From NCBI GenBank assembly GCA_003255025.1, contig QANY01008651.1, positions 1,845,279 to 1,909,278 of the forward strand: a stretch of 64,000 bases of DNA, read 5' to 3'. Numbering within the stretch: the stretch's first letter is position 1; each line of letters starts with the position of its first letter. Made by a program: the position numbers and the translations under genes. This DNA is from Datisca glomerata (Eukaryota; Streptophyta; Magnoliopsida; Cucurbitales; Datiscaceae). Below are positions 46,075 to 58,440 of the stretch, one piece after another. Below the pieces are notes generated by a model. The model was not told where the DNA came from, searched no databases, and saw nothing but the letters and a program-made list of their open reading frames with translations.

Positions 46075-46945
46075 TACAAGGGTGGCGCGTGGATGAGGTG
46101 CATGAGTGGTCTAGTCCTAGTTCGTGAGTGGAACAACGCTTGAGAACGTCGGAAGGTGAATGGGGAGCACTCTAAACACTCAAGGGTGGTGACAAATGCT
46201 TGCTCTGTCTCTCTCTCTCAGGAAGTGGGAGCTTCTCTCTCTAAAGTGGGAACTTCTCTCTCTAAACTTTCAATCCTCTCAAATGAATGACGAGTCATCC
46301 TTTTATAGGTGAACAAAAGAAAGAGGGACCATTGCAACTAATCTCTTGATTAGTTACAAGCCTACCAATCAAAACACGCCACCTAAGCTTACTAATCATG
46401 CTTAGGTGAGTAAGAGGAGGATTACAGATAAGCAATTCAGGTGGCGACGACGCATGGGTCTGTGTAGTGATCATGATCTAGAGAGAACACGCCTAGTGGG
46501 TGAGGCGCAACGACGGTGTTTACCCAATGCCTCCTCTCTAAAGGTTCTCTCAAACCGAACCCCTCCTCACAATGTCTAGAGTGGTCGTACCAAAGAGGTA
46601 TGTCCCTCGTCCAGTCCACAGCCTCCCGAACGTTCCTAGGAAACCATTCACCCACCCAAGTCTATGTCACTTGACTTGGTGGTTTATGATGTGATGACTC
46701 GTGCTAGTGTAGCATTGTGTCTTGTCTAAAGCGCGTCACCGTTGTCTCCGCGTTACATCACGGAGGGTGATCCAGACATCTCTATGCTACACCCGCGGGG
46801 TGGCACTCCATGGTGCTGCCATGGGAGTGACACCCAGCGGTGCTACCATGGGGGCGACACCCATGGTACTGTCATGGGGGTGGCACCCATGGGTGCACTA
46901 CGGGGGAGGCACCCATGGTTGTACCTTGGTGGCACTACGTGATCC
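46075..46945 (-). repeat. LTR with internal minisatellite, minus orientation
   Basis: This is the reverse complement of the LTR at 39712-40667, with conserved TATAAAAGGATGA (on the minus strand), the same three-part layout and the same GC-rich array at its outer end (46780-46930, units around CACCCATGGTGCTGCCATGG). The inner end near 46075 (GTAGATACAAGGGTGGC) matches the inner end of the other LTR, but the primer-site sequence next to it is lost. Confidence 0.75.
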
Positions 46946-48240
46946 GTCTCGGCGGCGAGAGTTACAACTTACTAGAGTCAACGTTGAGGTCCTCAACCCT
47001 CATATACATTTAATCCATTGTGCAAGCATGATACGTAGTAATCAAGCTTGTACACAATTTTTCCAATGTAGCAATTGATCATGTTGTCAAGTCTCTGATT
47101 CCTTGATCGATTCCGTTATGTGGTGAATGCGAGATGCATCGATCCACTATGCTCAAAGTGACTCCTTTTATGTGGTGTAGACATCTCCACGTTACATGAG
47201 TCAAATTCTAAAAAAAATTCAATTTGTTGAATTTTTTGGGAATCCCACTCCCTTCTCCCTCGTTTTAGCTCGAACTTAAGGCAAGCCTTCTCTTTTTTAT
47301 CTTTGCCTTTTGTATTTTCTCTCTCTCTTTTTTTAAGAGCAAAAAGAAAAAAGCTGAATCTCACATTGCAACGACTCATTCTCCTTCTTTTTCGTTTTCT
47401 TTTGCAGAGAACCACATCCATTGCTTGCCGACTCTCTTTCAGCAACATTGAAGCCCACTGAAATTTGTGGGGAGCAGCTGCTGAGCTGCTGAGGTTCTCC
47501 ATTTTTTTCATCTTCTTCCTTGTGCTACAACAAGGAGAAGTGTTGCATCATTCTAATTTTTTTGTGCTTTCATCTGCTAAATGGAAAGAAGGGGAATAGA
47601 TCGAGAGGGATTGGGAGCGTGAGAGTTAGTTTTGTGGGTTTTGAATGGCTTTCTTTTATGATTTTTCTTGCTGGGTATTCTGGATTCTACTCTGCAATGG
47701 TTTTAGGACTTGGCGGGTTCGAGAGGAGAGTGGACCCAAGGTCGGTTGAGTTCGGCGGCGGTCTGTCTAGGGCGAGCACGAGAGTCTAGCGATGGGTCTG
47801 TCTTCGGGAGTTTCCTGGGGTGGGTTACGTGGGTGATCCCACTGCTTCATGCCGCCACTGAGGTTCAGTGACGGAGGGGGGTTTATGTTGAGAGTCCAGC
47901 TTGGGGAGCATTCGGCTGAGAGTTCAGCGGCGGTCTTGAGCAGGGAAGTCCAGCGGTGGCTAGGGTGTTTGTCCAGTAGCGGTTTGTTTTGGGAGCTCAG
48001 TGGCGGCCTGTTTGGGAGCTCAGTGGCGGCATGTTTGGGAGTGGCGGTCTGTTTGGGACTCAGTGGTGGTTGTGTTGGGAGCTCAGTGGCGACCTGTTTG
48101 GGAGAGGGATGGGTCAGTGGCTGCTTGGGCAGTGCAACGCGACTTGAGTTCGCGTAAGGCGTGTACATAAGATAAATCTACACTGAGAACACCCATCCAA
48201 AGCTTGTAGATGAACTTGGGTCATAAAATTTTATAATTGC
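46946..48240. other. Unassigned region with short repeats
   Basis: No gene is supported. At 47960-48110 a 20-30-bp unit containing GTTTGGGAGCTCAGTGGCGG repeats about six times. GCCACTGAGGTTCAGTG occurs at 47854 and again at 48266, so a segment is duplicated around it. Frames open here on both strands follow the repeats and show no family signature. Confidence 0.45.
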
Positions 48241-48499
48241 ATCTACACTTGGGTCCTCATGCTGCCACTGAGGTTCAGTGGCCGCGGGGAGTTTGGGGTT
48301 GATCAAAACTCTACATTTTCATTAGGGGGGGAGGTGTTGAAAACTTGAAACTTACTTCGCAAGATACGTCAAACCCAAGTAGCAGATCATGTTGATGACC
48401 CATCATTATTTTGTGCATTTTCACATGACCAAAGCCCATGAACCATAATGTTGTGCATTTGCACAACATGATTAGGAACCACAAGTTAAGTACCACATC

Positions 48500-48830
48500 G
48501 TTGTGACACGCACATCATGCCTCCGTCATAGAATAGTTACGATGCGCATTGCATGCCTCCGTCATAGAATAGTTACGACACACATTGCATTCATTCGTCA
48601 TAGAATGGTTGCAACACGCATTCTCCCTTAGGAAAATACATGAAATTTTGTTTGCCTTAAGTCATAGAATGGTTGCGACACACATTCTCCCTTAGGAAAA
48701 TACATGAAATTTTTTTACCTCCGTCATAGACTGGTTGTGTCATGCATTCTACCTTAGGAAATACATGAAAGAATTTGCCTCCCCCAGACATGCCTCCATT
48801 AAACATGCCTTCTGTCATATGGTGTTTGTA
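48500..48830. repeat. Diverged tandem repeat around GTCATAGAATGGTTGCGACA
   Basis: Four to five units of about 45-85 bp share CCGTCATAGAATRGTTRCGA, CACGCATTCTCCCTTAGGAA and ATACATGAAATTT. The array lies between GC-rich repeats and LTR sequence and seems to belong to the same inverted LTR fragment as 48880-50492. Confidence 0.7.
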
Positions 48831-48879
48831 ATATGCTTCCCCCCTTAGGAAAATTTCAAAAGAATGTCTTCCCCCTCCG

Positions 48880-50492
48880 TCGAGGGTGCTGGAGTGCCTC
48901 CGTCGAGGGGTGCTAGAGTGCCTCAGTCAGGGGGTGCGTAGGAGCCTCCGTTAGGGAGTGCGCGAGAGCTTCCGCAAGGGAGTGCGCGGGAGCCTCCACC
49001 AGGGACTGTGCGGGAGCGGGCCCTCAAAACAACTATGGAAGAGAAAAGAAATTTTTTCTGTTCCTCTATCAATTTCAGCGGCAATAGTGTAGGGAGGAGG
49101 AAAGAAACTTTTTCTGCTCTGATTGACACATCTAGGGATGCAACCCTAACGCCATCCCTTTTATATTTAATTACATAATTTACCCATATATTCCTATGTC
49201 AAAAACTGAAATTCTCCTCTCCATATACACTTATATGCGATTTTCACTTCTTCCCCTAGAGCCAAAATTATCTCCAAATTCATCTGTAAAAAATGATGAA
49301 TTAAATAGATCTCTATCAATTAACTAATTAATTTATTTTATTTACTATTTTTTTTCTTCACTAATATAGTGATGCCACCCATCTCATATGGGCTCGGAAG
49401 TGTTCCTTGGTCCAAAACACGTTTTTGGTCCAACTGACATTATTTTTTATTTTTATCCTTATGAGCTACTCTTGAGATCGAATGGAACCACATGAACAAA
49501 GCTATGAGATTCAAATACCTGGGTAATTTATCTCTATAAATTCTTGACTTATTTAATCCCGACATCGTACGACTCCACTATAGGTCTGACGCTGAATAAA
49601 CTCTTGATTCATGCGTGCTACATTTTCTGTTGGTGCAAAAAAATATTTATATTTCACGGTCCACAAAATATTTTACAATATTACTATTTGTGAATATCAG
49701 TAACAAGAGTGGGATGTAAAATTACCCCTCTAGTTATTATTTCCTTAACGTCTTTATTGACTGTGAACAAGAAAGACATATCTGTGAAATGTCTCGTACA
49801 CTTCAACATGTCTTATTCAATGACTCATGTCATCGAGTACCATGCATGGTTTATTTATTCACACACCCAATAATAATGCATAATGTGATATTGTTACTTT
49901 TATAATCTCATCACGAATTTCATATATGTGAATCACGTAACTCCAACATAGTTGAATCACGATCCTGACAGTCGAGTTATTATCCGACCATTGGAACTCA
50001 CTCCTTTGGCGAATCAAAGATCGCAAGTAACTTGGTCAAGTTCTGTATTCACCTCAGGATTAAAGTAATCGTGAAAATACCCTTAAGGTGTAACAATTTG
50101 ATTTAGTGCAAGATAAACAACTTTACTCTAAACTAATTAGTTATTGGTCTATTCAACATATTTCACAACATCTCTAGGTTAACCGTTAGAGTCTCCACTC
50201 ACATGCACCAAGACCGGCATCATTTGGTTTAACCTAATAGTCATAATTGGTTTTGATTCTTCAGTCGATCCTGAAAATGTGAGTAACAATCTAAAATATC
50301 TCTGAAGAGTTTATCTAGAAGACCGCTCGATGCTTACTCTTCTTTAGTTGATAATAGTTTCACGACTTAAGTAAATTATAAACACACTTTAAATAAAGAA
50401 AACTTTTATTTATTCATAAAATTTAGTAATATATAAATGTCTCAGAAAATAATTGTTTACTCATACATTACACTTTATGGATATAATTCCAA
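48880..50492 (-). mobile_element. Copia-3-family LTR, minus orientation, truncated, with embedded minisatellite
   Basis: Read on the minus strand, it starts TTGGAATTATATCCATAAAG (about 50492), like the start of the Copia-3 LTR (TTGGAATTATGTCCATAAAA at 54253). It then follows that LTR through CTTTATTGACTGTGAACAAG (plus strand 49750) and the GCCGCTGAAATTGATAGAGG region. At about 49020 it passes into the 28-bp minisatellite (48880-49015) instead of continuing to the LTR end. No internal genes are attached. Confidence 0.7.
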
Positions 50493-51650
50493 TAAGGGCT
50501 TCCTCCTAAGATCCTTCTGGCTTTCCTTCCCATTCTTATTGCCTTTTAAATGACGTGCCTCAAAGTCGTCAGCATTCTGTTCATGGTGATTTCCTTGCCA
50601 TCGATTAGCCTTTTCGACAAACCTTTTGTCTACGTTGGTTGCCTATCCCTGGTTGTAGAGACGTTATCCTTGACAAGTGCCTATAATGTGGCGGGTAGCC
50701 TTATCCTTTACATCATAATGGAGCACTTTGACCTGCCACAAACTATCTCCTTCCTCCCGTGCTGCCATCCCTATCGTTCTTTTATCAACTTACTCAACTG
50801 ACCGTTGGAGTGGGTTGATGAACCAGAGTTAGGCCAAGCATAACCCTCACAACTACGTCCTCTGGGAGCGTTCCGGACCCAAAGATGAGGTTTCCCTCTT
50901 TCTCCTTAAGTTGAAGAGATTGAGTCCCTAAGACTAGGGCAACCAGAGTCCTCGAGTTCTCAGACGAGTCCATGGAGTAGTGGAGAATTTGTCCTGGATG
51001 GGGGGATTGTTTTCCTTTTGAGGGGACGTTTAGTTAGCCTAGGGGGGTCGTCTCTTTAATCGAGGAGACTTTTGTACCTGTACTTGTAGTCCTTTGTTTA
51101 TTAATGAAAACTAACTTCCTTCACTTCTGGCTCTTTATCTATTTTTGTTCTTGCCTTTCTCTTGCCGTGAGAATGCCTTGAGTAGTTCTTTTTTGGTAGT
51201 CGATCCTTAATCTGATTCAGATGAGGCCTTAATCATGAGTCGTGTAGTTGTTTTAACTTATTATATCGGGCGTCATGTCCTTGCTAACTTTAATTGATTT
51301 AAGTTGTGGTCCTGAGTTAAATTGGGGCCTTGATCCTTTATAGTGGACTTGATCCGTCCAATGGGTCACCCCCTCCATAGCCTTGGATTTGTACAGGCTC
51401 ATCGTGACCTTTACCCCTTCATGTCCTTATCTGGGTGTTCTGGTAGGACAAACCTTCCTCATGGAGATCCTTTTGATATTTAGCCAAGCCCGTTTTCTTG
51501 CCGCTGAGCTCTTTCCTGGTCTTGGCGAAGCAGATTGGATTTCCTCATTTTTTTTCTAGGAGACCTTCCCTTCGTCACTTACACATATGTATTTGTTTTG
51601 GATAAATTATTGAGCTATAGTGCTCATCGGAGTGCCTTATCTCAAGCTAT
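50493..51650. other. Unassigned repetitive-looking region
   Basis: One plus-strand frame (50550-50801) is open, but I recognise no family in it. Later text (GGAGACTTTTGTACCTGTAC, TTTGTTTATTAATGAAAACT) resembles the 3' end of a transcript or LTR region of a retrotransposon. No terminal repeats were found. Confidence 0.3.
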
Positions 51651-51659
51651 GATGCTTAG

Positions 51660-52145
51660 TAGATATCCTTACTCCTGGTGTCGATTTTGCCTCTGATAAG
51701 ACCCTTGATCCCATTTACGAGCATGAGTGCTAAGCAGGCATTTCTTGTCGACATCTAGCAAAGATTTTTCAGCTCTGGTTAGATCTATAATATCGTCTAC
51801 AAGCATGAGTGCTCAGAAGTCACCTTTTATCGATATCTAGCCAGACGTCCCTTCTCTGGCTAGATTTGATCTTGTCTGCGAGCATGAGTGCTTGGCAGAC
51901 ACGTTTTGTCAATATCTAGCTAGGCGTGCCTGCTCTGACTAGATCTTTGATCCTGTCTGCGAGCATGAGTGCTCATCAGACACCTTTTGTCGATATCTAG
52001 TCATGCCTGCCTACTCTGGCTAGATCCTTGATTCTGTCTTCGAGCATGAATGCTCGACAAACACATTTTTTTTATATCTAGCAAGACGTGCCTGCTCTTG
52101 ATAAATCTTTGATCCTATCAGCGAGCATGAGTGCTCAGAAGATAG
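51660..52145. repeat. About 80-bp tandem repeat, six units
   Basis: Each unit contains GCGAGCATGAGTGCTCAGCA, GACACCTTTTGTCGATATCT and AGCCAGRCGTGCCTGCTCTG, followed by CTAGATCTTTGATCCTGTCT. Within it GAGCATGAGTGCTC is a short hairpin (GAGCA-TGAG-TGCTC). Confidence 0.85.
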
Positions 52146-53095
52146 AGAGTATGGTGAATCTTCCGTTTCATACCGAACTTTATCGATGTAGGATATCAGA
52201 TCCATTTTCTCCTTGCGGGAAAAGATGGGACGACTTTATAATCATTTCCGCAAATGGCACCAACTGTTTCAGCCAAAAACTTCAACAGTTCACGTGTTGA
52301 TCCTTCTGACCGAAGGTGTCTGTGACGGTAACATTGTGCACACTCTCTCCTCCTAGCTGTACATGTGATTTTGCTCTCAGCTAATGCTTCCATCAATCTC
52401 AACGTCTACAAAACACTAATAAGGACCGAAGCATGGTCAATAGATGGTCGATATTTCGGTACAATTTTCTTGGGGGAGTATTTATACTTGGTTGGAGTAT
52501 TTATACTTGAGTCTTCTTGGTGGGAGGAAGCGTGTTGAAGAAAGCTCTCGGAGGTGTGTTGGCACGAAGCATGTCATCACCAATCATTGGCTGAACGAAA
52601 GGGATGTGATCTTGACATAAAGTGATAAATATTTTATTACGACATGACTCTTCGGAGGCTATCTTGAGACTTAGTCATGGTGATAGGACCTATTGGGCGC
52701 TACTTGCGATGAACAATGATGACCTTGCGCACGGGAGCTATCTGAGCTCTTTTTGTTGGACCTTAGCCTTACTCCTGCTTTTTTCAGAGCTCGGATCTGT
52801 GTGGCCCGAGCTCCATGTTGTTTGACCAGATGAGGTCGATTTTCTTCCTTTGGAAGTTCCTCAATGATCTGAATGATAAGTTTCTCAATTAAGGTGTGAC
52901 ATGCATCACCGAATCATTGGTGGTCGGGAAAACACCCATAACAAATACTAATCTACAATTTTATTTTCAATGTAAATATTTAATCATCCCTATTTTTTTC
53001 TCCATATATTTTTATCTATTAATATCTATATTTCTCTCTTTCTATATCTTAACTGAAATCTCTCTCTCTCACACACTCTCTCTCTAACTGGACGC
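52146..53095. other. Unassigned sequence, no gene seen
   Basis: Frames here are short and lack known motifs. Two adjacent copies of TATTTATACTTG occur near 52485-52510. Confidence 0.35.
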
Positions 53096-53172
53096 TCTCT
53101 GTCTCTAAATTAATATTAATTGAATATATATATGTATGTATATTTATCGTTAAATATATCTCTCCTAAAATA

Positions 53173-53244
<72 letters not shown>

Positions 53245-53330
53245 GTGTGTGTGTGTGTGTGAGAAAGAGAGAGAGAGACGGAGAAAGGGATAGAGAGAGA
53301 GAGAGAGATAGACAAGAGAGATTTGGGGGA
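53050..53330. repeat. Compound microsatellite forming a long palindrome
   Basis: (TC)n followed by (TA)n and then (GA)n at about 53170-53241, followed by (TG)n and further GA tracts to 53310. TC and GA tracts on either side of TA are self-complementary, giving a potential hairpin of about 70 bases. Confidence 0.9.
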
Positions 53331-54249
53331 GAGAGATTGGTGGGATTATAAAGTTTTTAAATACTTATAAAATAATCATTAAATATGTAAAATAGTTTAA
53401 TTGGAAGAAAATGTTTCTAGTAGGTGGGGCCATAAAATATGACTATATTTGATGTTTATGAAAATTATTGTCTATTTTTGTAAAAAAAAATTCTATAGTA
53501 TAGCTATTTGTGTACAAAGCCCTACAAATATTTTATCCAGAGGCACATGAGAGTTTGGCTATTTGAAATGGGGCTTTCAATGTTTTCAAAGAATATAATT
53601 GATACTATTCATACAACTTTATAGTTCTAAATTCAAAGACAAAATGAGCCTGACACCCTCGTCTCATTTCGACGAAAACCATGATGGGTTGGGAGTAGAG
53701 AAGGAAGACCCACCCTCCTCTTCATCGAGAGAGGAACTTCCTATTGCCACCTTGGTCACACAGGGAAAAAAGAAGAATCGGTAAGTTCACTATCCAAGAT
53801 GGTCAGAAAAATGAAGAGAGAAATGATGGCCATCATCGATGCTATAGCGCCCTTTTGTTAACAAGGCCTTTCTTGGCTACCTACGAACACTACTCCCCTG
53901 AAGCAGAAGGAGTCACCGGTTGGGTCCTCCCATGATAGGGGAGCCAAGGAGGATGACCAATTGGGAAAGGGTAAGTGGGCTCTGATGTGGAAGAGTGAAC
54001 TAAAGGCGGGGATGATTGTTCTACCAAAGACGTATGTGACATGAAAATGACAAACCAGAACGGGGAGAGCTCGGAACAACGGCAGGGCCTGTGGAAACTT
54101 TGACAGCATCAGTAGCAGGAGCATGAGAAGTTTTGGCTTGGCCAACAGCCCCAATTGAGTCAGGCAGTAGTGGAACCCCCTTCAGGGTGACCCAAAGGTA
54201 AAGGATGAGAGACCTCCACGCCCAGCTCGATCAGATCAGAGGAGCTAGA
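53331..54249 (+). other. Possible gag-like fragment cut by Copia-3
   Basis: A plus-strand frame at 53599-53784 (KEDPPSSSSREELPIATLV) shifts to another frame with KMVRKMKREMMAIIDAIAP, a charged, helix-like stretch. The sequence ends at the Copia-3 LTR. It resembles the N-terminus of some retrotransposon gag proteins, but no diagnostic motif is present. Confidence 0.3.
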
Positions 54250-56078
54250 TGTTGGAATTATGTCCATAAAATAGGGTGTAATAACTATTTATGAGTATTT
54301 AGTTATTTCTTAAATATTTTGTATTAGTTATTTTAATGAATGAATGACGATTTTTCTATTAATTAAAGTGTGTGTATAATTTACTCAAGTCTTGAAAATA
54401 TTGTCAACATAAGAAGAGTAAAGACTAAGGGGTTTTCCAGACAAACTCTTCTGAAATAGTTTAGAATGTTATTCGAAGTTTTAGGATTGACTAGACAATC
54501 GAATGTGATTACAACTGTTAGGTTGAATGAAAAGATGTCGGTCTTGGGGTATGAGAGTGGAGACTCTAACGGTTGACCTAAACATGTTAAATAGACCAAT
54601 AACAAATTAGTTTAGAGCAAAGTCATTTATCTGGCTCTAAATCTAATTCTTTACACCTTAAGGGTATTTTGTGATTACCTTAATTCTCAAGTGAATACAA
54701 AACTTGACCTGGTTGCTTGTGGTCTTTGATATGCCAAAAGAGTGAGTTCAAATTGTCGACAATACATTGGTTGTTGGGATCGTGATTCAACTATGTTAAA
54801 GTTGCGTGATTCACATATATGAAATTCATGGCGAGATTGCAAAATGCGACAATATCACCTTATGCTTTATTGATGGATGGGTGAAAAAATAAACTTGTTC
54901 AGGTACTCGATGAAACGATCGTTGAATAAGACATAGTGAACTGTGTGAAACAATTCACTGTTATGTATTTCTTATTCACAGTCAATAAAAGAGTTAAGGA
55001 AATAATAACTAGAGGTAATTTTACATCCCTCTCTTGTTACTAATATTCACGAAGGGTAACATAGCAAAATATTTTGTGGACCATGAAATAAAAAGTGTGT
55101 ATTTGCACGAACAGTAAATGTAGGAAGCATGAATCGAGAGTTGATTTGGCATCGGACCTATAGTGGAGTCGTACGATGTCAGGATTAAATAGTTCAGGAA
55201 TTTATGGAGTAATTCACCGAGTATTTGAATCCTATAACTTTATTCATGTGGGTTCATTCGATCTCATGAGTAGCTCATAATAACAGGAATGAGAAATAAC
55301 ACTAGTTGGACCAAAACCCATATGTGTGGGTATCGTCACTAAAGTAGTGAAGAGCAAAAGTTAATGTTCAACTTAAATAATTATTATTTATATATTGGAT
55401 AGTTAGTTAATAAAAAAATTAATTAATTAATTGATAGAGATCAATTTAATTTATCAGTTTAGATTGATGATTTTGGACACAGTATGGGCTCTAGAGAGAT
55501 GTAAAACTTTGACAATTACAGTAAAAGGAGGAGAATTTTTGCAATTTAGAGTGTAGAGGTATATGTGTAAATTTTATAATCATTATATAAGGGATGGTAT
55601 TAGGGTTGTCAACCTAAGTGTGTTGACATAACTCTGATCACAGTGTGTGATTACACAGAGCAAAAAAGTAGTTTCTCTCTCCCCTCCCTATTGCTGCTAA
55701 AATCTAGAGGAAGAAGAGAAAAAATTGTCTTTTTCTTCTATTATTTTAAGAGACTACAGTCAATTTCTGACGACATCCTATTGAGATATATTTCTGAATC
55801 TTACGAGTGGTTATTGGTGTGAAGATTGATTCAAGTTCTACGAAAAATGAAGAACGCAAGATAATCAATAGGATTCCACTAAGTCAGAACTTCTCCAACA
55901 CAAGAAAGATATAACATTATTCCCACCTCTTCTAAATACGTCAATCTAAATATGCATGATGAGAAAAGATTTTAGATTTAATATGATTAAATAGTTTATG
56001 TCAATTTTTTTTATTTTTCACCCACGAACCGTTCGTGATTCATTGTTTTTCCTCAAATTTTTAAAACTTGATCCAACA
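54250..56078 (+). repeat. 5' LTR of Copia-3, about 1.83 kb
   Basis: It begins TGTTGGAATTATG and ends GATCCAACA, so the terminal TGTTGG and CCAACA are inverted, as expected. It aligns with 61521-63300 throughout, with many substitutions and small indels, so it is an old insertion. The last roughly 110 bases are missing from the 3' LTR. Confidence 0.9.
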
Positions 56079-56080
56079 AA

Positions 56081-56093
56081 TTGTATCAGAGCC
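56081..56093 (+). other. Primer binding site of Copia-3 (initiator Met tRNA)
   Basis: TTGTATCAGAGCC lies two bases after the LTR end and differs by one base from the TGGTATCAGAGC typical of copia elements. Confidence 0.85.
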
Positions 56094-57700
56094 TTGGGTT
56101 CTTGATTGTGCATATTTAGTAATTAGATTTATGTATCAATGGATGTTGTGATATGGTCATATTTTTTTGTATGGTAGATTCAAAGCATGTTTGAATGTGT
56201 TTTATGAATGAATCCCGATCGATTAGCTCTCTTTATTTTTAATTTTTAAATTGATGTACGCTGAAATTGAGGCATAGGATTTGATGTAATTTAATTTTTG
56301 CAAAAGTTTTGTCTTTAAATTCCATGTAAATTTGGTGTCGCAAGAAAGTCACTGTTCGTCGCAGCGCCATGTCATCGCCTACTTCCCCACGCCGCTGCTC
56401 GCCACTGTAGGTTTCCAAATTATGGTTTTAGAAACCATAGGGATTAGGAAACCTTAAGGTTTTGGAAACTTTAGGGTTTTGGAAACTTTGAGTTTTTGAA
56501 AACTTTAGAGTTTAGGAAACCGTGAGGTTATGGAAACTTTTGGGTTTAGGAAACGTTAGGGTTTTTCCCAATCCAATCCCTATAAAATATTTTTATTTAG
56601 TTTGATAATTTTTCAATGCTAATTAATTTGAATTTATTTTATAAATTATTTTAAAAAATAAATTAATTGATTAATTTACTTGGTAATTTATTTATCAAAG
56701 TAAAAATTGTTGGAAAATTAAATTTTAAATTTAAGTTTGAATTTTAAAAATGGGACTAGACTTTTGTAAAGAGTTATAAATTGGTGTGACTTTTTGAAAG
56801 AGAAGGAGAAGATTACAGATGCCATGATGTTTAGTATTTAAATTATTATAATTTATTTATGGGTTGTAATTAGAAAAGAGCCGTAGAGAGGTTAATTTTG
56901 AATGGATGATTTATTATTAATCTCATAACATGTCATATAGAATATAGGGATATGCCAATATCAAAATTTCATGTAGCACGTACATCCATCATTGTAATTT
57001 AAATTTATAATGGGTTATAATTTAAATACAATGTGAATTTTATAAAAGTTATAAAATTTAAATTGTGATTTAAATTTTATAAAAGTTTATAGTTGTCAAA
57101 ACTTATTTTTTGAAAAATCAAAGAAAGATCCATTTTTCCAAAAATTAACTGGGACGGTCGTTTACATTGAAACGTTCTCAATGTCCCAAACGTAAAGTTG
57201 ATCGTGGCACGAGGAATGGTTTAGAGCCACCCTACCAGACCTCTCTTCAGTGAGAGAAACTTGGGAATCGTGTCACTTTGAGTCATCGAGTTTCTTGAGA
57301 AGCTAAAGCTTATAAAGGAAGTGGTAAGGTAGGTCCGTCGCTAGCCGGACTGTTAGTTCATGGCAACCTTTGAAACCGATGCGTTGGTTAAACACTTAGA
57401 CCGAAGTACATTGAAATCTCTCATAGGAGCTAGTCAATGGGGCTAAGGTGACCAAAACTATTGGTGATTCGTTGAGCTAGATGTAGTGACATCTTGAGAA
57501 ATATTAACCAAATGAGAGGAGTCTCGATGCGATATGAGATAGCTTGGGCGTTGTCCTTAGATGAGACAAGCTATCGTTGTTGATTGTAACATCATGGAAG
57601 AAATATTTTTTGTTGGCTTTTTTAAATATTTAAGTATTTGCATCATGCATCATACTTTCCTGAATAATTGAATATTTATTTACATCGCTTTATTTATTCA
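56094..57700. other. Copia-3 untranslated leader
   Basis: This is a long AT-rich leader between the primer site and gag. At 56400-56560 a short motif related to TTAGGAAACCTTAGGGTTT repeats several times. No coding frame was seen. Confidence 0.5.
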
Positions 57701-57711
57701 TTTCAATAATC

Positions 57712-58440
57712 ATGTCGCTATCGCAACTCTCAACTATCTTAAATGCGAACAAACTTGCTGGTGAAAATTATGTATTACTGAATCGACTCAAGAGGAAGAC
57801 AATGTTTATGCTTCTTGGCTGCGTTCTAATGAGATTGATATGTGTTACATCTTGGCTTCTTTTAGTAATGTGTTGCAACAATAACATTAGAACATGGAAA
57901 CTACCACTAATATGATGTTAAATATCATCGAAATGTTCAGTGATCAATGTCGTCAAGCCAAACACAATGATGTGCGAAACTTCATGAACTGTTGAATGAA
58001 ACCTGGAACTCATGTCAGAGAACATATGATGGTGGTCATTAGTTATCTGAATGAGATTGAGATATGTGTGGAGGTAGATGGTGAGACACAAGTTGATATG
58101 ATCTTTGAGACCCTGCATGACACTTTTGAGAACTTCAAACTTAATTATTCGATGAATAAATTGAGGTACCCACTTCCTGAGCTGGTGAAGAGACTGCAAG
58201 CTGCTGAGACCCTATTTCTGAATAGCAAGAGGAAAGCTGGAGAGCAAAACTTAACTGAAAGCATGCCTTCCACCTCTGGCGCAAAAAAGAAACACATGAG
58301 AGGTCCGAAGAAGGTTAAGATGGACAAGTTGAAAGACAAGTATCATTATTGTGGAGCCTCTAACCATTGAAAACGCAACTACCCAGACTATATCGAGGAG
58401 TTAAGATCTAAAGGTATAGTACTTGTTACTGAGGCATGTT
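57712..58440 (+). pseudogene. Copia-3 gag, broken
   Basis: MSLSQLSTILNANKLAGENY is the usual copia gag start. After a frame change near 57810 and a stop near 57993, the second part (57996-58370) has VREHMMVVISYLNEIEICVE and VDMIFETLHDTFENFKLNYS. A zinc-knuckle remnant YHYCGASNH*KRNYPDY follows, with the first cysteine changed and a stop replacing the usual tryptophan. Confidence 0.85.

Noticed and set aside
47767..48168. Overlapping ORFs on both strands in the GC-rich region
   Set aside because: They follow short GGAGCTCAGTGGCGG-type repeats and show no family motif.
50550..50801. Host gene on the plus strand
   Set aside because: 83 residues without a family signature in a repeat-rich stretch; no exon partners found.
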